The notes below the pieces were generated by a model. That model was given only the letters and a program-made list of their open reading frames with translations. It made no database searches and was not told the DNA's origin. From an uncultured Acidobacteriaceae bacterium (GTDB lineage Bacteria; Acidobacteriota; Terriglobia; Terriglobales; Acidobacteriaceae): a stretch of DNA of 52,818 nt. A program made the translations under genes and the position numbers. Position 1 is the first letter of the stretch. Every line of letters begins with the position of its first letter. The stretch covers positions 1 to 52,818 of the forward strand of contig CAIKND010000171.1 of assembly GCA_903828675.1 (NCBI GenBank). The letters run 5' to 3'. Positions 36,315 to 47,187 of the stretch are shown in pieces.

Positions 36315-39175
36315 CAGGGGGTTGGTTGGGCGGCGGCGCGTTGGTGGTTGAGTTCGAGGAGGCGGGCGAGGATCTGATCGCGGGAGAGGTCGGAGGGCCA
36401 TCCGTAGGCGGCAAAGACGGCCTCGTCGAGGGCGCGGTGGGCGTTGGCCAGCCAGTCGGGACGGGCGTTGTAGAGGTTGGTGAGGGTGCGCTTGCTCAAC
36501 TCGTCGGGATTGATCTTCGGGGGGTTGAGCCAGGCGTCTCGGAGGCGGACGAGTTCGCGGGCGGCGTCGGCGATGGCCTTGACGCGGGGATCGTCTTCTT
36601 CGGCTAGGTCGGTTCCCGGCGGCCAGGGGAAGGGGAAGGTGTCGAAGCATGTCTCGCTGTTGTAGGTGGGGTCGTTCCCTACGCCATGCCGAGATGAGAT
36701 CGCCAGAAACCAGGTGAGGTGGACCCTGCTGTGTAGCATCCCAGCAAAATAATCAGTGTCGGCGGCGAATGCGACCACCCGAGAGTCTGGGACGGTGTTG
36801 GGCGGGCACCAAATGAAGAATCGGTGCGAGGAAACCCGAGAGGTCACGAGCATCCGCCGAAGTTGAGCTATTGCCCCTTTCAGATCCCCGCCGCTGCGTC
36901 CTAATCGCCACCAATTCTCGCGCCGCTGTTTGTCATTGTTGCCGAGTCGTTTTTCCCGCACGCTTCTCTTCAGGTGTTCGAATGGTGCCTCAAAAAGGGC
37001 TGCTTCATTTTCTGACATTTTTCCGAAGTCGATTATCCATCTATTCCTTGGGCGCTTCGTGATGTCACCCCCGTTAATCCAGGGCTTGATTACCTCTGCA
37101 TTGCTTCGTCCGTGGGGGTTGGGTTGGTTGATCAGGTAGCGTGCGAAGTCGTCTGATATTTCGAACTTCCCGACCTTAACGGGACCCTGAAATGCGAATC
37201 CTTTGTTTTCCCTCAGTTCCTTCGCGGTGAGGACGTCTATGCCAGATTGGAGATTAGCGTAGATTTTTGCAACTTCCGCCCCGTCCAGTTTCAACTGCGT
37301 TTCGGAGCCGTTGTCGAATGCGACAAGCGATATTCTCACTTGGGCGCTGCCAAGGACCCACTCCCTGTCGCTCCACGCCTCAAAAATCCCACCCGTCGAC
37401 AGTATCCTGGACAAAACCTCGCTGTTAGCTCCGTTTCGGATCGATTGCGTGGCAATTAATCCCGCCCGCTGCGTATTTCCGAGTTCGATCATGGCACGCG
37501 TTTTTTCGAACCAATAGACAACTAGGTCTGACTCAGCTTTGACCCGTCCTTCGTACCTGGCAAACAGGTCATCGACATATTTGTCGCCGAGCTCGCGTCG
37601 CAGCCGCTTTCCGCCGAGGAACGGCGGATTGCCGATGATGAAGTCGGCTTGCGGCCATTCGGGCTCGTAGGCCTTGTCCTCTGCGTCGTAGCGCATGATG
37701 GCGTCGCCGTGCTCGATGCTATTGAGCTTCTCAAGGATGGGTTCGCGGTCTTCGAGGACGCCGTGCTCGTGTTTCCACTGGAGAAAGCCGATCCAGACGA
37801 CGATGGAGGCGAGTTCGTGAGCGTAAAACTCCGTCTCGATGCCATAGAGCTGGCTGGGGGAGACCATTTTGGAGACGACGAGGGATATGCCCTGCTGAGC
37901 GGCGAAGTTGCGGGCTTCAAGCCAAAGGTCGAGCATTTTGCGGAGGGCAACGTAGAGAAAGTTTCCGGAGCCGCAGGCGGGGTCAAGGACGCGCACGGCA
38001 GCAAGTTCCTCGATCCACGCACCGAGCAGTTTTTCGGATGGGCGGTCAACGCGAAGGCGCGCCTGGCGAGAATCCCTTGCTGCTTCTTCTGCGCGTTCGA
38101 TTTCGAGGGCTTCGAGGATTCGCTGCTTTGCGGCCTGCCAGCGCTGCTGGAGGGGGCGGACGAGGACAGGCTCGATGAGGGTGAGGATGTCCGCTTCGCT
38201 GGTGTAGTGGGCACCGATGAGGGAGCGGCGTTTGGGGTCAAGGGAGCGCTCGAAGAGGGTGCCGAAGATGGCGGGAGCGATGTGGGCCCAGTCGTAGTTC
38301 TTTGCGACTTCGTAGAGGATGCCGAGGTCGCCCTCGTCGAGCTGGACGACGGAGGCGGAGTCAAAGAGGCCGCCGTTGAAATAGCGGATGGAGTGGGGGC
38401 CGAATACGCCGTCTCTCTCGCTCATGGCCTCGAAGAGGCTGGTGAGCTTGCGGAGAAATTTTCTGGGGCGGAAGCGGTCGTCACTGAGGAGCATGTTGCG
38501 GAAGACGCGGTCAGGGAGCAGGCCGACGGAGTCCGCAAAGAGGCAGAAGAGGAGGCGCATGAGGAAGTGCGCGACCTGTTCGCGGGATGCGCCGAGGTTG
38601 CGGTTTTCAAGTTCGAGTCGTTCCGCGAGGCGGCTGAAGAGTTTGGCGGCCTCGTTGGTGACCTGCGCGTCAGTGTGTTCGGGGCGGAGGACGTTGTAGT
38701 CGCCGAAGAGGGCGCGAAGGACTTCAAGCGGGGGGAGCGGACAGGTGGCGGTGATCTGGTTGCGATTGAGGTCGTCCAGGTTGAAAGCGTAGACGCGCTT
38801 GGAGGTTGCGGTGAAGTTGGTGTGAACTTCAAAGCGGTCAAGGTCGCAAACGACGAGCAAGGGCGGGTTGCCTAGTTCTTCGCGATAGTCGTTGAGCTGG
38901 ATGTAGGCCTTTTCGAGGCTCTTGTGCTTGCCTTTGTACTCCCATGCGAAGTGGTCGCGGAGCCAGACGTCCGCAAAGCCTCTGCCGCCGTGAGCCTTGC
39001 CGATATGCTTCTCGAAGGCGTAGTTTTCTCCGGCGGAGTCAGCAGCGGCGGGGTGAGGCTGGCCGAGGAGTTCGCAGAGGTCGAGAAAATGGGGTTGCGA
39101 GCCCGCGTTTTCAGTCTGGGCGAAGGCCTTCCAGCGATGTACAAAGTCAGCGAGGGCGAGCGGCATAGGAGTCAA
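36314..39175 (-). CDS. MmeI-like type IIL restriction-modification enzyme (single chain)
   Basis: 953-residue fused nuclease-methyltransferase. At the N-terminus D69-x9-E79-x-K81 (DVWLRDHFAWEYK) has the same spacing as the D-ExK nuclease site of MmeI. A helical linker and the segment SLIGAHYTSEADILTLIEP precede the gamma-class N6-adenine methyltransferase, with motif I DPACGSGNF (398-406) and motif IV NPPF (516-519). A target-recognition region (~600-830) and C-terminal helices follow; length is close to MmeI (919). Such enzymes methylate one strand of a short site and cut about 20 bp away. No separate methylase or specificity subunit is nearby, as expected for this class. Plus-strand positions ~36650-37520, coding for ~550-840, have visibly lower G+C than the rest. 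It is convergent with clpC. Confidence 0.88.
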   Translation of the reverse strand: MTPMPLALADFVHRWKAFAQTENAGSQPHFLDLCELLGQPHPAAADSAGENYAFEKHIGKAHGGRGFADVWLRDHFAWEYKGKHKSLEKAYIQLNDYREELGNPPLLVVCDLDRFEVHTNFTATSKRVYAFNLDDLNRNQITATCPLPPLEVLRALFGDYNVLRPEHTDAQVTNEAAKLFSRLAERLELENRNLGASREQVAHFLMRLLFCLFADSVGLLPDRVFRNMLLSDDRFRPRKFLRKLTSLFEAMSERDGVFGPHSIRYFNGGLFDSASVVQLDEGDLGILYEVAKNYDWAHIAPAIFGTLFERSLDPKRRSLIGAHYTSEADILTLIEPVLVRPLQQRWQAAKQRILEALEIERAEEAARDSRQARLRVDRPSEKLLGAWIEELAAVRVLDPACGSGNFLYVALRKMLDLWLEARNFAAQQGISLVVSKMVSPSQLYGIETEFYAHELASIVVWIGFLQWKHEHGVLEDREPILEKLNSIEHGDAIMRYDAEDKAYEPEWPQADFIIGNPPFLGGKRLRRELGDKYVDDLFARYEGRVKAESDLVVYWFEKTRAMIELGNTQRAGLIATQSIRNGANSEVLSRILSTGGIFEAWSDREWVLGSAQVRISLVAFDNGSETQLKLDGAEVAKIYANLQSGIDVLTAKELRENKGFAFQGPVKVGKFEISDDFARYLINQPNPHGRSNAEVIKPWINGGDITKRPRNRWIIDFGKMSENEAALFEAPFEHLKRSVREKRLGNNDKQRRENWWRLGRSGGDLKGAIAQLRRMLVTSRVSSHRFFIWCPPNTVPDSRVVAFAADTDYFAGMLHSRVHLTWFLAISSRHGVGNDPTYNSETCFDTFPFPWPPGTDLAEEDDPRVKAIADAARELVRLRDAWLNPPKINPDELSKRTLTNLYNARPDWLANAHRALDEAVFAAYGWPSDLSRDQILARLLELNHQRAAAQPTP

Positions 39176-39237
39176 GGGTAGTTTACCGCGTGGGGTGGGG
39201 GAAGAGGCGGGCAGGTGCCGGGAGAGGCAATGAGCAG

Positions 39238-39395
39238 GGGCTGAAGCCCGTCATTTATTTTCGGCAGTTTTCGGCCCGACTGAAGTCGTGCCCTGATACA
39301 GAGCGGTGAGTTTCGGCAATCCGCATTCCCTCGGCGGCTAAAGCCGGTTCCGCGTTGGGGCCGGTGTGGCGCAGCTGAAGCCGCGCCCTTTCAAG
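39238..39395. repeat. dispersed short-hairpin repeat cluster (copy 2)
   Basis: GGGCTGAAGCCC (39238-39249), CGACTGAAGTCG (39277-39288) followed by TGCCCTGATACA, CGGCTAAAGCCG (39335-39346), then GCTGAAGCCGCGCCCTTTCA (from 39373). The order and wording repeat those of 14781-14946. It lies between the restriction gene and the lipoprotein gene. Confidence 0.7.
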
Positions 39396-39413
39396 GCTAC
39401 GATCGTTACAACA

Positions 39414-41438
39414 CTACTGGCCCAGGGTGGCCACCTGTTTGATTGCGCCCCACTTCGGTTGCGCCTCCGCCGAGTTAACAGGATTTGCGGCATAACCGCT
39501 GTCGGCGTCGATGTCGTAGCCGATGTCGGTTGCAAGGCCCCAGGTATCCTGCGAGCAGAGCTTGAAGTAGAAGAACGTTCCTCCGCCCTTTGTGAACCAC
39601 GAATCCAGAACCGTAGTGATGACGCCGCGCATGCCGGGGTTGGTCTGGGCTGCGACTGCGCCGGCGCTGGTCGCGAAGATCGCTCCCTGGCCGCCTTCGT
39701 AGGCAACCATCCCGCCCTGCAGCCGATAAGTGCCCAATATGGGAATGAGCGCGCTGATCCAGGGCGTGATGTTTGCAGTTTGATAAGCCTGCATGCCGGT
39801 TACGATCTGCGCGCCCGTCAACGTGTTCAGGTATGTGTCGCCGTCGAAGTCGACATAAGGCGCGGCGGCAATGGCCCACACGTATTGGTTTGCGCCGCCG
39901 TGTTGCGACTCAAGATATTTAAGCCCGTCAAACGACCCCGCATTGGCAATCTGCCCCGCATAAACGGGGCGGTACACCGTGCCGAAGTTGGAGGAGCCAT
40001 AGACGTTCGCGAAGGCGTTTGCGATCAGCATTGTTCCCTTGGCGCTGATGCGAAACTGCATGTCGTAGGCACTGGTGTCGTGATCCCAATCCAGGTCAGC
40101 ATCATTGGCCGCGATGGCTGCCGCGGCCTGCTGTTGAACCCATCCGGTCTGACTGCCGACGCCTGCCCAGAACTCATTGGAATATTCGATGTAGACATGG
40201 AGCCCCGCATTGAGCGGGGGATTGACGGGCCCGGTTGTCGGCTGCGGGTTTGTCCCGCTTGTTCCGTTCAGCCCGGTGTAGGGCGTACCGTTCACGCTAG
40301 AGCCGTACTTGAGCAACAGCGCCAGGTTGGTGGCCCACGTTGAGGAGGAAAGCTGGTAGGTACCGCCCAATGCAAGGTGAGGAACGTTGAGCCACAGGTC
40401 CTTGCTGGTCTGGTTGGCAAGTTGGATGGCGTATTCGTACGATGCGCCGGTTATGTACTGCGGATTGACGTTCTGCGAGGCGTGGGGCGGCACCTGCTGC
40501 TGGCTGGCATGAGCGGGGATCGCGCGGTCGGCCCACACCGCCTCCGACGAACTGTCGGTAATCTCATAATCCTTCATGCGTATCGCGGAAAAGTATTTGA
40601 GGCGGGCCAGGAAGCGATCAGTGAAGAGCGTTCCGGCGGCATGGGGCGAGCCGTTGATGGTTGGCCGCATGAGCGATACATTGGTTACGCCGCTGCCCGT
40701 GGCGCTGGTTGGGGTGCGCTTGGTGTTGGTGAATACGAGATACAGATTCACGTAGGCCGGCGCTACCGTAACCGTCGCGGTGCTCGAATTGGTGGCTCCG
40801 TTATAGGTGACGGCGCCAATGCTGACGTTGGCGTCGAGAGCGGCTTGCACGTGCGCCTGACCAGTGAACGATAGCGCGTATGTGCCTGCGGACCATGCTC
40901 CCTGGTTGCCGAGCATGATGGCAACGCCCGCATCCTGTGTGGGCCAGCCCAGCGAGTCAACGGAGGCGGTTTCGTCGTAGGGTGCGTTCACGCTTCCGAA
41001 CTTGCGCGCCTGCTTCATGGCGTCGGCAAACATCTGGGTGCGGTCCCAATCGTTTACCCAGCCAATGTTGACTCCCAAATTGGCGGGAAGGGGTGTGGGG
41101 GGAGTTACGGTGACGGTGGCTGTGGCCGTGGTGGACGCACCCGCGGAATTCGTCACCTTGAGCGTGTAGGTGGTGGTGGCCGTGACCGTGACGCTGACGG
41201 AGGTCCCGCTGGTTACCGTGATGTTTCCAGGCGCGATATTGCCGGTGCCGTTGGAAAAGACGCCTTTAAGGCTTGCGGACCCGCCCGCAGTCACGGATGA
41301 CGGGTTGGCCGAAAAGCTGGAGATGACGGGCGCAGCCGGGGTTGAGGTGCCGGTGGACGAACTCCCGCAACCCATCAGGCCGCTTAGAACGAGCAGAGGG
41401 GCGAGAAACCGGATTGCGCAATCGGGAGTGCCTTTCAT
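39414..41438 (-). CDS. large secreted lipoprotein with Ig-like domain; possible glycoside-hydrolase-like body
   Basis: 674-residue protein. A lipoprotein signal (FLAPLLVLSGLMGC, then GSSSTG) would attach it to a membrane through the Cys. An Ig/PKD-like domain follows (~residues 33-105: SFSANPSSVTAGGSASLKG, TYTLKVTNSAGAST). The remaining ~570 residues resemble an alpha/beta-barrel carbohydrate-active protein: NIGWVNDWDRTQMFADAMKQ near its start, then HVYIEYSNEFWAG with a candidate acidic catalytic motif, and GGMVAYEGGQG. I cannot place it in a numbered family. ATG 41438 is chosen over 41549 because AGGA stands seven bases ahead and the lipobox is then correctly placed. It follows the radical SAM gene by 241 bp on the same strand. 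Confidence 0.72.
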   Translation of the reverse strand: MKGTPDCAIRFLAPLLVLSGLMGCGSSSTGTSTPAAPVISSFSANPSSVTAGGSASLKGVFSNGTGNIAPGNITVTSGTSVSVTVTATTTYTLKVTNSAGASTTATATVTVTPPTPLPANLGVNIGWVNDWDRTQMFADAMKQARKFGSVNAPYDETASVDSLGWPTQDAGVAIMLGNQGAWSAGTYALSFTGQAHVQAALDANVSIGAVTYNGATNSSTATVTVAPAYVNLYLVFTNTKRTPTSATGSGVTNVSLMRPTINGSPHAAGTLFTDRFLARLKYFSAIRMKDYEITDSSSEAVWADRAIPAHASQQQVPPHASQNVNPQYITGASYEYAIQLANQTSKDLWLNVPHLALGGTYQLSSSTWATNLALLLKYGSSVNGTPYTGLNGTSGTNPQPTTGPVNPPLNAGLHVYIEYSNEFWAGVGSQTGWVQQQAAAAIAANDADLDWDHDTSAYDMQFRISAKGTMLIANAFANVYGSSNFGTVYRPVYAGQIANAGSFDGLKYLESQHGGANQYVWAIAAAPYVDFDGDTYLNTLTGAQIVTGMQAYQTANITPWISALIPILGTYRLQGGMVAYEGGQGAIFATSAGAVAAQTNPGMRGVITTVLDSWFTKGGGTFFYFKLCSQDTWGLATDIGYDIDADSGYAANPVNSAEAQPKWGAIKQVATLGQ

Positions 41439-41535
41439 GGAAAATCCTGACCAAAGGAAAGATGCAAGCCGAACAAGATCATCGGCGACGGGTTTCTTGT
41501 CAATCAATGCCACCGCAAGCCAACTGAATGCACTT

Positions 41536-41550
41536 GTTGTTGAGAACAAC
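41536..41550. promoter_or_regulatory. 15-bp inverted repeat upstream of the lipoprotein gene
   Basis: GTTGTT-GAG-AACAAC, perfect 6-bp arms, about 100 bp before ATG 41438. It sits upstream of a TTGACA on the minus strand. A plausible regulator site; the regulator is unknown. Confidence 0.35.
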
Positions 41551-41679
41551 TGTTGAGATAAGTCTACTTAATCGTCAGCAGAGTGTGCGGATGCAGGCAT
41601 GAGTCTCGCATCCCGGGCGCAATTTCGGGAAACACAAGATTGAAGAGGGAACTATCCCCGTCGAAAACATCCGAGCGAA

Positions 41680-42855
41680 CTATACGGCTTGCTCTGACAG
41701 CATGTCGTGCACCTGCAAAGCGCGGTCGAGTTCAGTCTGGAACGTCGAGATGCTGGCGCGTCCCTCGTCTGTCTGCGGGGTTGCGGCTATGTCGCGGCTG
41801 AGGCGCAGAATTTTAAATTTGGCGCTGGCCTTGATCTGCAGAAGGATGAATCCGCAGTGCCAGTGCGTGCGCCGGTCCACGTCGCCATTCTCCAGCCAGT
41901 TCAAGGCCATGCAGGAGGGACAAGCGGCCACAAACGGACATTCGACGCAAGGAGACGGATCGGATTTCCGGACATCATCCCAGCTTTTGGGCGGGAAGTT
42001 CAGCGGGCCGTCATAGGTGAGTCCGGTGGAGACGGTGACGAAGCGGTGGCAGGGCAGCGGGCGTCCTTCCACGTCATAGCAGATCATGGGATTGCCGGAG
42101 CCGCACCAGCGGGGAAATTCGGTTTCGTCTTTCGTCCAGTCCATCTTCTCGAAGGGAAGGTCTATGAGCCTGGATGGTTCCAGTTTGGGATGTTGAAGGT
42201 AATACTCGACCAGCCTCTCCAACTGCTCCGCAAAGGATGCCAGCGACGACTCCAGGCGGTCGCCCCAGATGTTCTCATAAGGCACGTTGGCGTCGATCTT
42301 GTCGAAGCCCATTGCATGGAGTTCGGCGATGCCGTCGGCGATCATGGGAACCGTATCGGGGCCGATGGTCATTTTGACGCGCTTCTCCATTCCCAGGCGC
42401 GTGCAGCGATCAAGCGACCAGGGAACGTGCGGAATTACGCGATCATAAGAGTCGCAGCGATTGAGATCGTGTGCGGCGCGCGTGCCGTCAATGCTGAAGG
42501 AGAAAGATACGCAGGAGCGGCGGTCAAGCCACGCCTTGATTTCGTCGGTGAACAAGGTGCCGTTGGTAGTGAAGGAGAAGTTGAAATTCCTGGGCCACTT
42601 GTGGCTATGAACGTATTCAACCAGATCAACAATCACGTCCCAGACAAAGAGGGGCTCACCGCCGATAAAGTCGAATTCGACTCTCTCGTGTGAGCCCTCT
42701 TCGTTCAGGTGCCGGGCAGCGATCTCCCGGGCGGTTTCTTTGGTCATGGCCTTTGAAGACCGCTGCGCAAGTCCCTCGTAACAATACGAGCACCTCAGAT
42801 TGCACTTATCTGTCAGGTGCATCTGTACGATACGAAAGCTGTAATTCTCGGCCAT
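41680..42855 (-). CDS. radical SAM/SPASM peptide-modifying enzyme
   Basis: 391-residue radical SAM protein. The SAM-cleaving cluster ligands are C18, C22 and C25 (CNLRCSYCYE), and the GGE motif is FIGGEPLF (64-70). The C-terminal SPASM domain is complete: C251-x12-G264-x4-C269, then C303-x2-C306-x5-C312-x2-C315, then C334, enough for two auxiliary iron-sulfur clusters; C259 is an extra cysteine. SPASM enzymes of this type install thioether, carbon-carbon or related links in ribosomal peptides. It starts 11 bp after a Cys-rich peptide gene, with AAAGGA before the ATG, and a second such peptide lies upstream. Substrate assignment to those peptides is inferred from this layout. No separate leader-binding RRE domain is evident in the N-terminus. 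Confidence 0.92.
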   Translation of the reverse strand: MAENYSFRIVQMHLTDKCNLRCSYCYEGLAQRSSKAMTKETAREIAARHLNEEGSHERVEFDFIGGEPLFVWDVIVDLVEYVHSHKWPRNFNFSFTTNGTLFTDEIKAWLDRRSCVSFSFSIDGTRAAHDLNRCDSYDRVIPHVPWSLDRCTRLGMEKRVKMTIGPDTVPMIADGIAELHAMGFDKIDANVPYENIWGDRLESSLASFAEQLERLVEYYLQHPKLEPSRLIDLPFEKMDWTKDETEFPRWCGSGNPMICYDVEGRPLPCHRFVTVSTGLTYDGPLNFPPKSWDDVRKSDPSPCVECPFVAACPSCMALNWLENGDVDRRTHWHCGFILLQIKASAKFKILRLSRDIAATPQTDEGRASISTFQTELDRALQVHDMLSEQAV

Positions 42856-42866
42856 GAGTCCTTTAT

Positions 42867-43247
42867 CTAGTTATTGCCTTTGCAGCCTGTGCAGGTTCCC
42901 GTGCATCCGTTACAGCCCGAGCAACTGCTGCATCCGTTGCAGCCAGTGCAAGAACTGGTGCAGCCGGAACAACCGCTGCAGTCACATCCGTTGTAGTTGC
43001 CCGAAGGCGCCGCCGAGGCTTCCATGCGCCCGGCTTCAGGCCGTGAGCCCTTGATTTCCCGCGCTCGCCGAGCCGCATCGAGGTCATGCGAACTGAGAGT
43101 GAGGCTGTGTGCCAGCATTTCACGGCTCGCCGAGGTGAGCAGCAGTGCCGCCGCTCCTCCAATCCGCATTGCGTTGCGGAGGAATTGCCGGCGATCAGCA
43201 GACTCCGCCTTGTTGACTACTTCACCATCGTTACGATTCTGGGTCAT
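42867..43247 (-). CDS. Tat-leader Cys-rich precursor-like peptide B (Cys every ~3 residues)
   Basis: 126-residue protein in four parts. Residues 1-25 end in ADRRQFLRN, a twin-arginine motif. A hydrophobic run IGGAAALLLTSASREML (29-45) completes a Tat-type signal. A charged linker SLTLSSHDLDAARRAREIKG and RMEASAAPSGNY (48-85) follows. The tail (88-126) carries 12 Cys, at 88, 90, 93, 96, 100, 103, 106, 109, 112, 115, 119 and 122, mostly as CSG, CTG or CNG triplets. ATG 43247 has GAGG six bases ahead. It stops 11 bp before the radical SAM gene. It is paralogous to peptide A except in Cys spacing. Probable substrate of the radical SAM enzyme; a metal-binding peptide is the main alternative. Confidence 0.85.
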   Translation of the reverse strand: MTQNRNDGEVVNKAESADRRQFLRNAMRIGGAAALLLTSASREMLAHSLTLSSHDLDAARRAREIKGSRPEAGRMEASAAPSGNYNGCDCSGCSGCTSSCTGCNGCSSCSGCNGCTGTCTGCKGNN

Positions 43248-43360
43248 GCCACACCTCTCTTTCATCGCAAACTCGAGACGGTTCGCCGCATCTCGCGATT
43301 CGACATACGAAATCCCAAGCGCAAAAATAATACACCTGTCTGGCAAGGGTGGGATGTGAC
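43248..43360 (-). promoter_or_regulatory. upstream region of peptide B, homologous to that of peptide A
   Basis: From GTCACAT (43360 going down) the order is GTCACATCCC, TTGCCAGACAGGTGTATTAT, ATGCGGCGAAC and GAGGTGTGGC before ATG. This matches the 110-bp region before peptide A block by block (GTCACATTCC, GCCGGGCAGGTGTATGAT, CTGCGGCGAGC, GAGGTGCCAC). The shared region suggests a duplicated promoter and leader. The 129 bp between peptide A's stop and this region show nothing recognisable. Confidence 0.55.
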
Positions 43361-43489
43361 ACGAAAGGGCTATCCGTAGAACTCTCTTTTCGTTCTCCGG
43401 AGAGGGAACTCCACTGTGGGCTGCGAGGCAAAGCCCTCCTGTGTCCATGCCGCGGATAGCTAGATGGCCACTGAACCGCTCGGCGTGTG

Positions 43490-43882
43490 CTATTTGCTTC
43501 CGGTGCAGCCGCTGGCGCAGCTTCCGGTGCAACTCCCGGTACAGGTGCCGCTGCATGCGCCGGTGCAACCGCTCGCGCAGCCTCCGGTACATGTGCCAGT
43601 GCAGGATCCTTCACAGCCTGAGCACGTTCCTGCCGGATACGCAGTGCTGGCTTTCATGCGCCCTGCCACGCGATTCGCTTCGTCCGGGGCCTGTCGCGCG
43701 CGCCGGGCTGCCTCCATCTCCTGTGGATTGAGCGTCATGCTGTCAGCCAATACCTGGCGGCTCGCGGAGGATAGCAGCAGAGCTGCCGCTCCGCCAATCA
43801 ATCCGCAGCGAAGGAACTGCCTGCGATCCGGAGACTCGGCTATTTCCTCGTTCTTTCCGTAGAATTTCTCTTGGAGAGTCAC
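43490..43882 (-). CDS. Tat-leader Cys-rich precursor-like peptide A (Cys every 4 residues)
   Basis: 130-residue protein with the same plan as peptide B. SPDRRQFLRCG and GGAAALLLSSASRQVLA form a Tat-type signal, followed by the linker DSMTLNPQEMEAARRARQAP and RVAGRMKASTAYPAG. The tail has 11 Cys at 87, 90, 94, 98, 102, 106, 110, 114, 118, 122 and 126: strictly every fourth residue from 90 on, as CTGx or CASG units. GTG 43882 is preferred: the sequence GAGGTGCCAC-GTG-AC mirrors GAGGTGTGGC-ATG-AC of peptide B and gives leaders of equal length. In-frame ATGs at 43894 and 43900 lack a ribosome-binding site. An extra Cys (C26) follows the Arg pair. First gene of the peptide/radical SAM unit. Confidence 0.83.
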   Translation of the reverse strand: MTLQEKFYGKNEEIAESPDRRQFLRCGLIGGAAALLLSSASRQVLADSMTLNPQEMEAARRARQAPDEANRVAGRMKASTAYPAGTCSGCEGSCTGTCTGGCASGCTGACSGTCTGSCTGSCASGCTGSK

Positions 43883-43992
43883 GTGGCACCTCATTTTCAT
43901 TGGCAGCTCGCCGCAGTTCGAAAAGACCGCGGCTGAACGGGGATCCCTGAGCGGCATCATCATACACCTGCCCGGCAGGCCCGGAATGTGAC
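43883..43992 (-). promoter_or_regulatory. upstream region of peptide A, probable promoter/leader
   Basis: Region homologous to 43248-43360. It contains the palindrome CCTGCCCGGCAGG (43967-43979) followed on the minus strand by TGTATGATGAT. GAGG before GTG 43882 is the ribosome-binding site. It lies in the divergent interval with secA. Exact promoter boxes are not assignable. Confidence 0.5.
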
Positions 43993-44109
43993 GAGATTAC
44001 GGATATGCCGGACTAGCGCCAAAATTGATCAGCCACGATGCGGTGCATACATCTCAAGGAGAACGCGGGTTTTAGCCCTCGCCATTTACACTGGTAAACG
44101 GAGATAACT

Positions 44110-47127
<3,018 letters not shown>

Positions 47128-47135
47128 AAATGCGG

Positions 47136-47187
47136 GGGCAGGATGCCGGGTGGAAAGGTTCCATCCGGCATCCTGCCCTGCCTTTTT
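47136..47187 (+). terminator. rho-independent terminator after secA
   Basis: GGGCAGGATGCCGGGTGG (47136-47153) pairs with CCATCCGGCATCCTGCCC (47161-47178), 18 positions with one G-T pair, around a 7-base loop, followed by TGCCTTTTTGTG. A textbook intrinsic terminator eight bases after the secA stop. Confidence 0.9.

Noticed and set aside
37649..38875. 408-codon open frame on the plus strand within the restriction gene
   Set aside because: Antisense to the MmeI-like gene, whose nuclease and methyltransferase motifs are intact; the translation is low-complexity Glu/Val/Ala.
41707..42693. 328-codon plus-strand frame across the radical SAM gene
   Set aside because: Antisense to a gene with complete radical SAM and SPASM motifs; no recognisable domain in the antisense text.
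43248..43592. Arg-rich extension in frame with peptide B (repeated RRLRERLHRR-type text)
   Set aside because: It is the peptide A Cys-repeat DNA read in another frame; peptide B's own ATG has a ribosome-binding site and matches its paralogue.
42975..43630. Cys-rich tails as metallothioneins or low-complexity noise
   Set aside because: A metal-binding role is not excluded, but the conserved Tat leader, paralogous pair, ribosome-binding sites and adjacent SPASM enzyme favour real precursor peptides.
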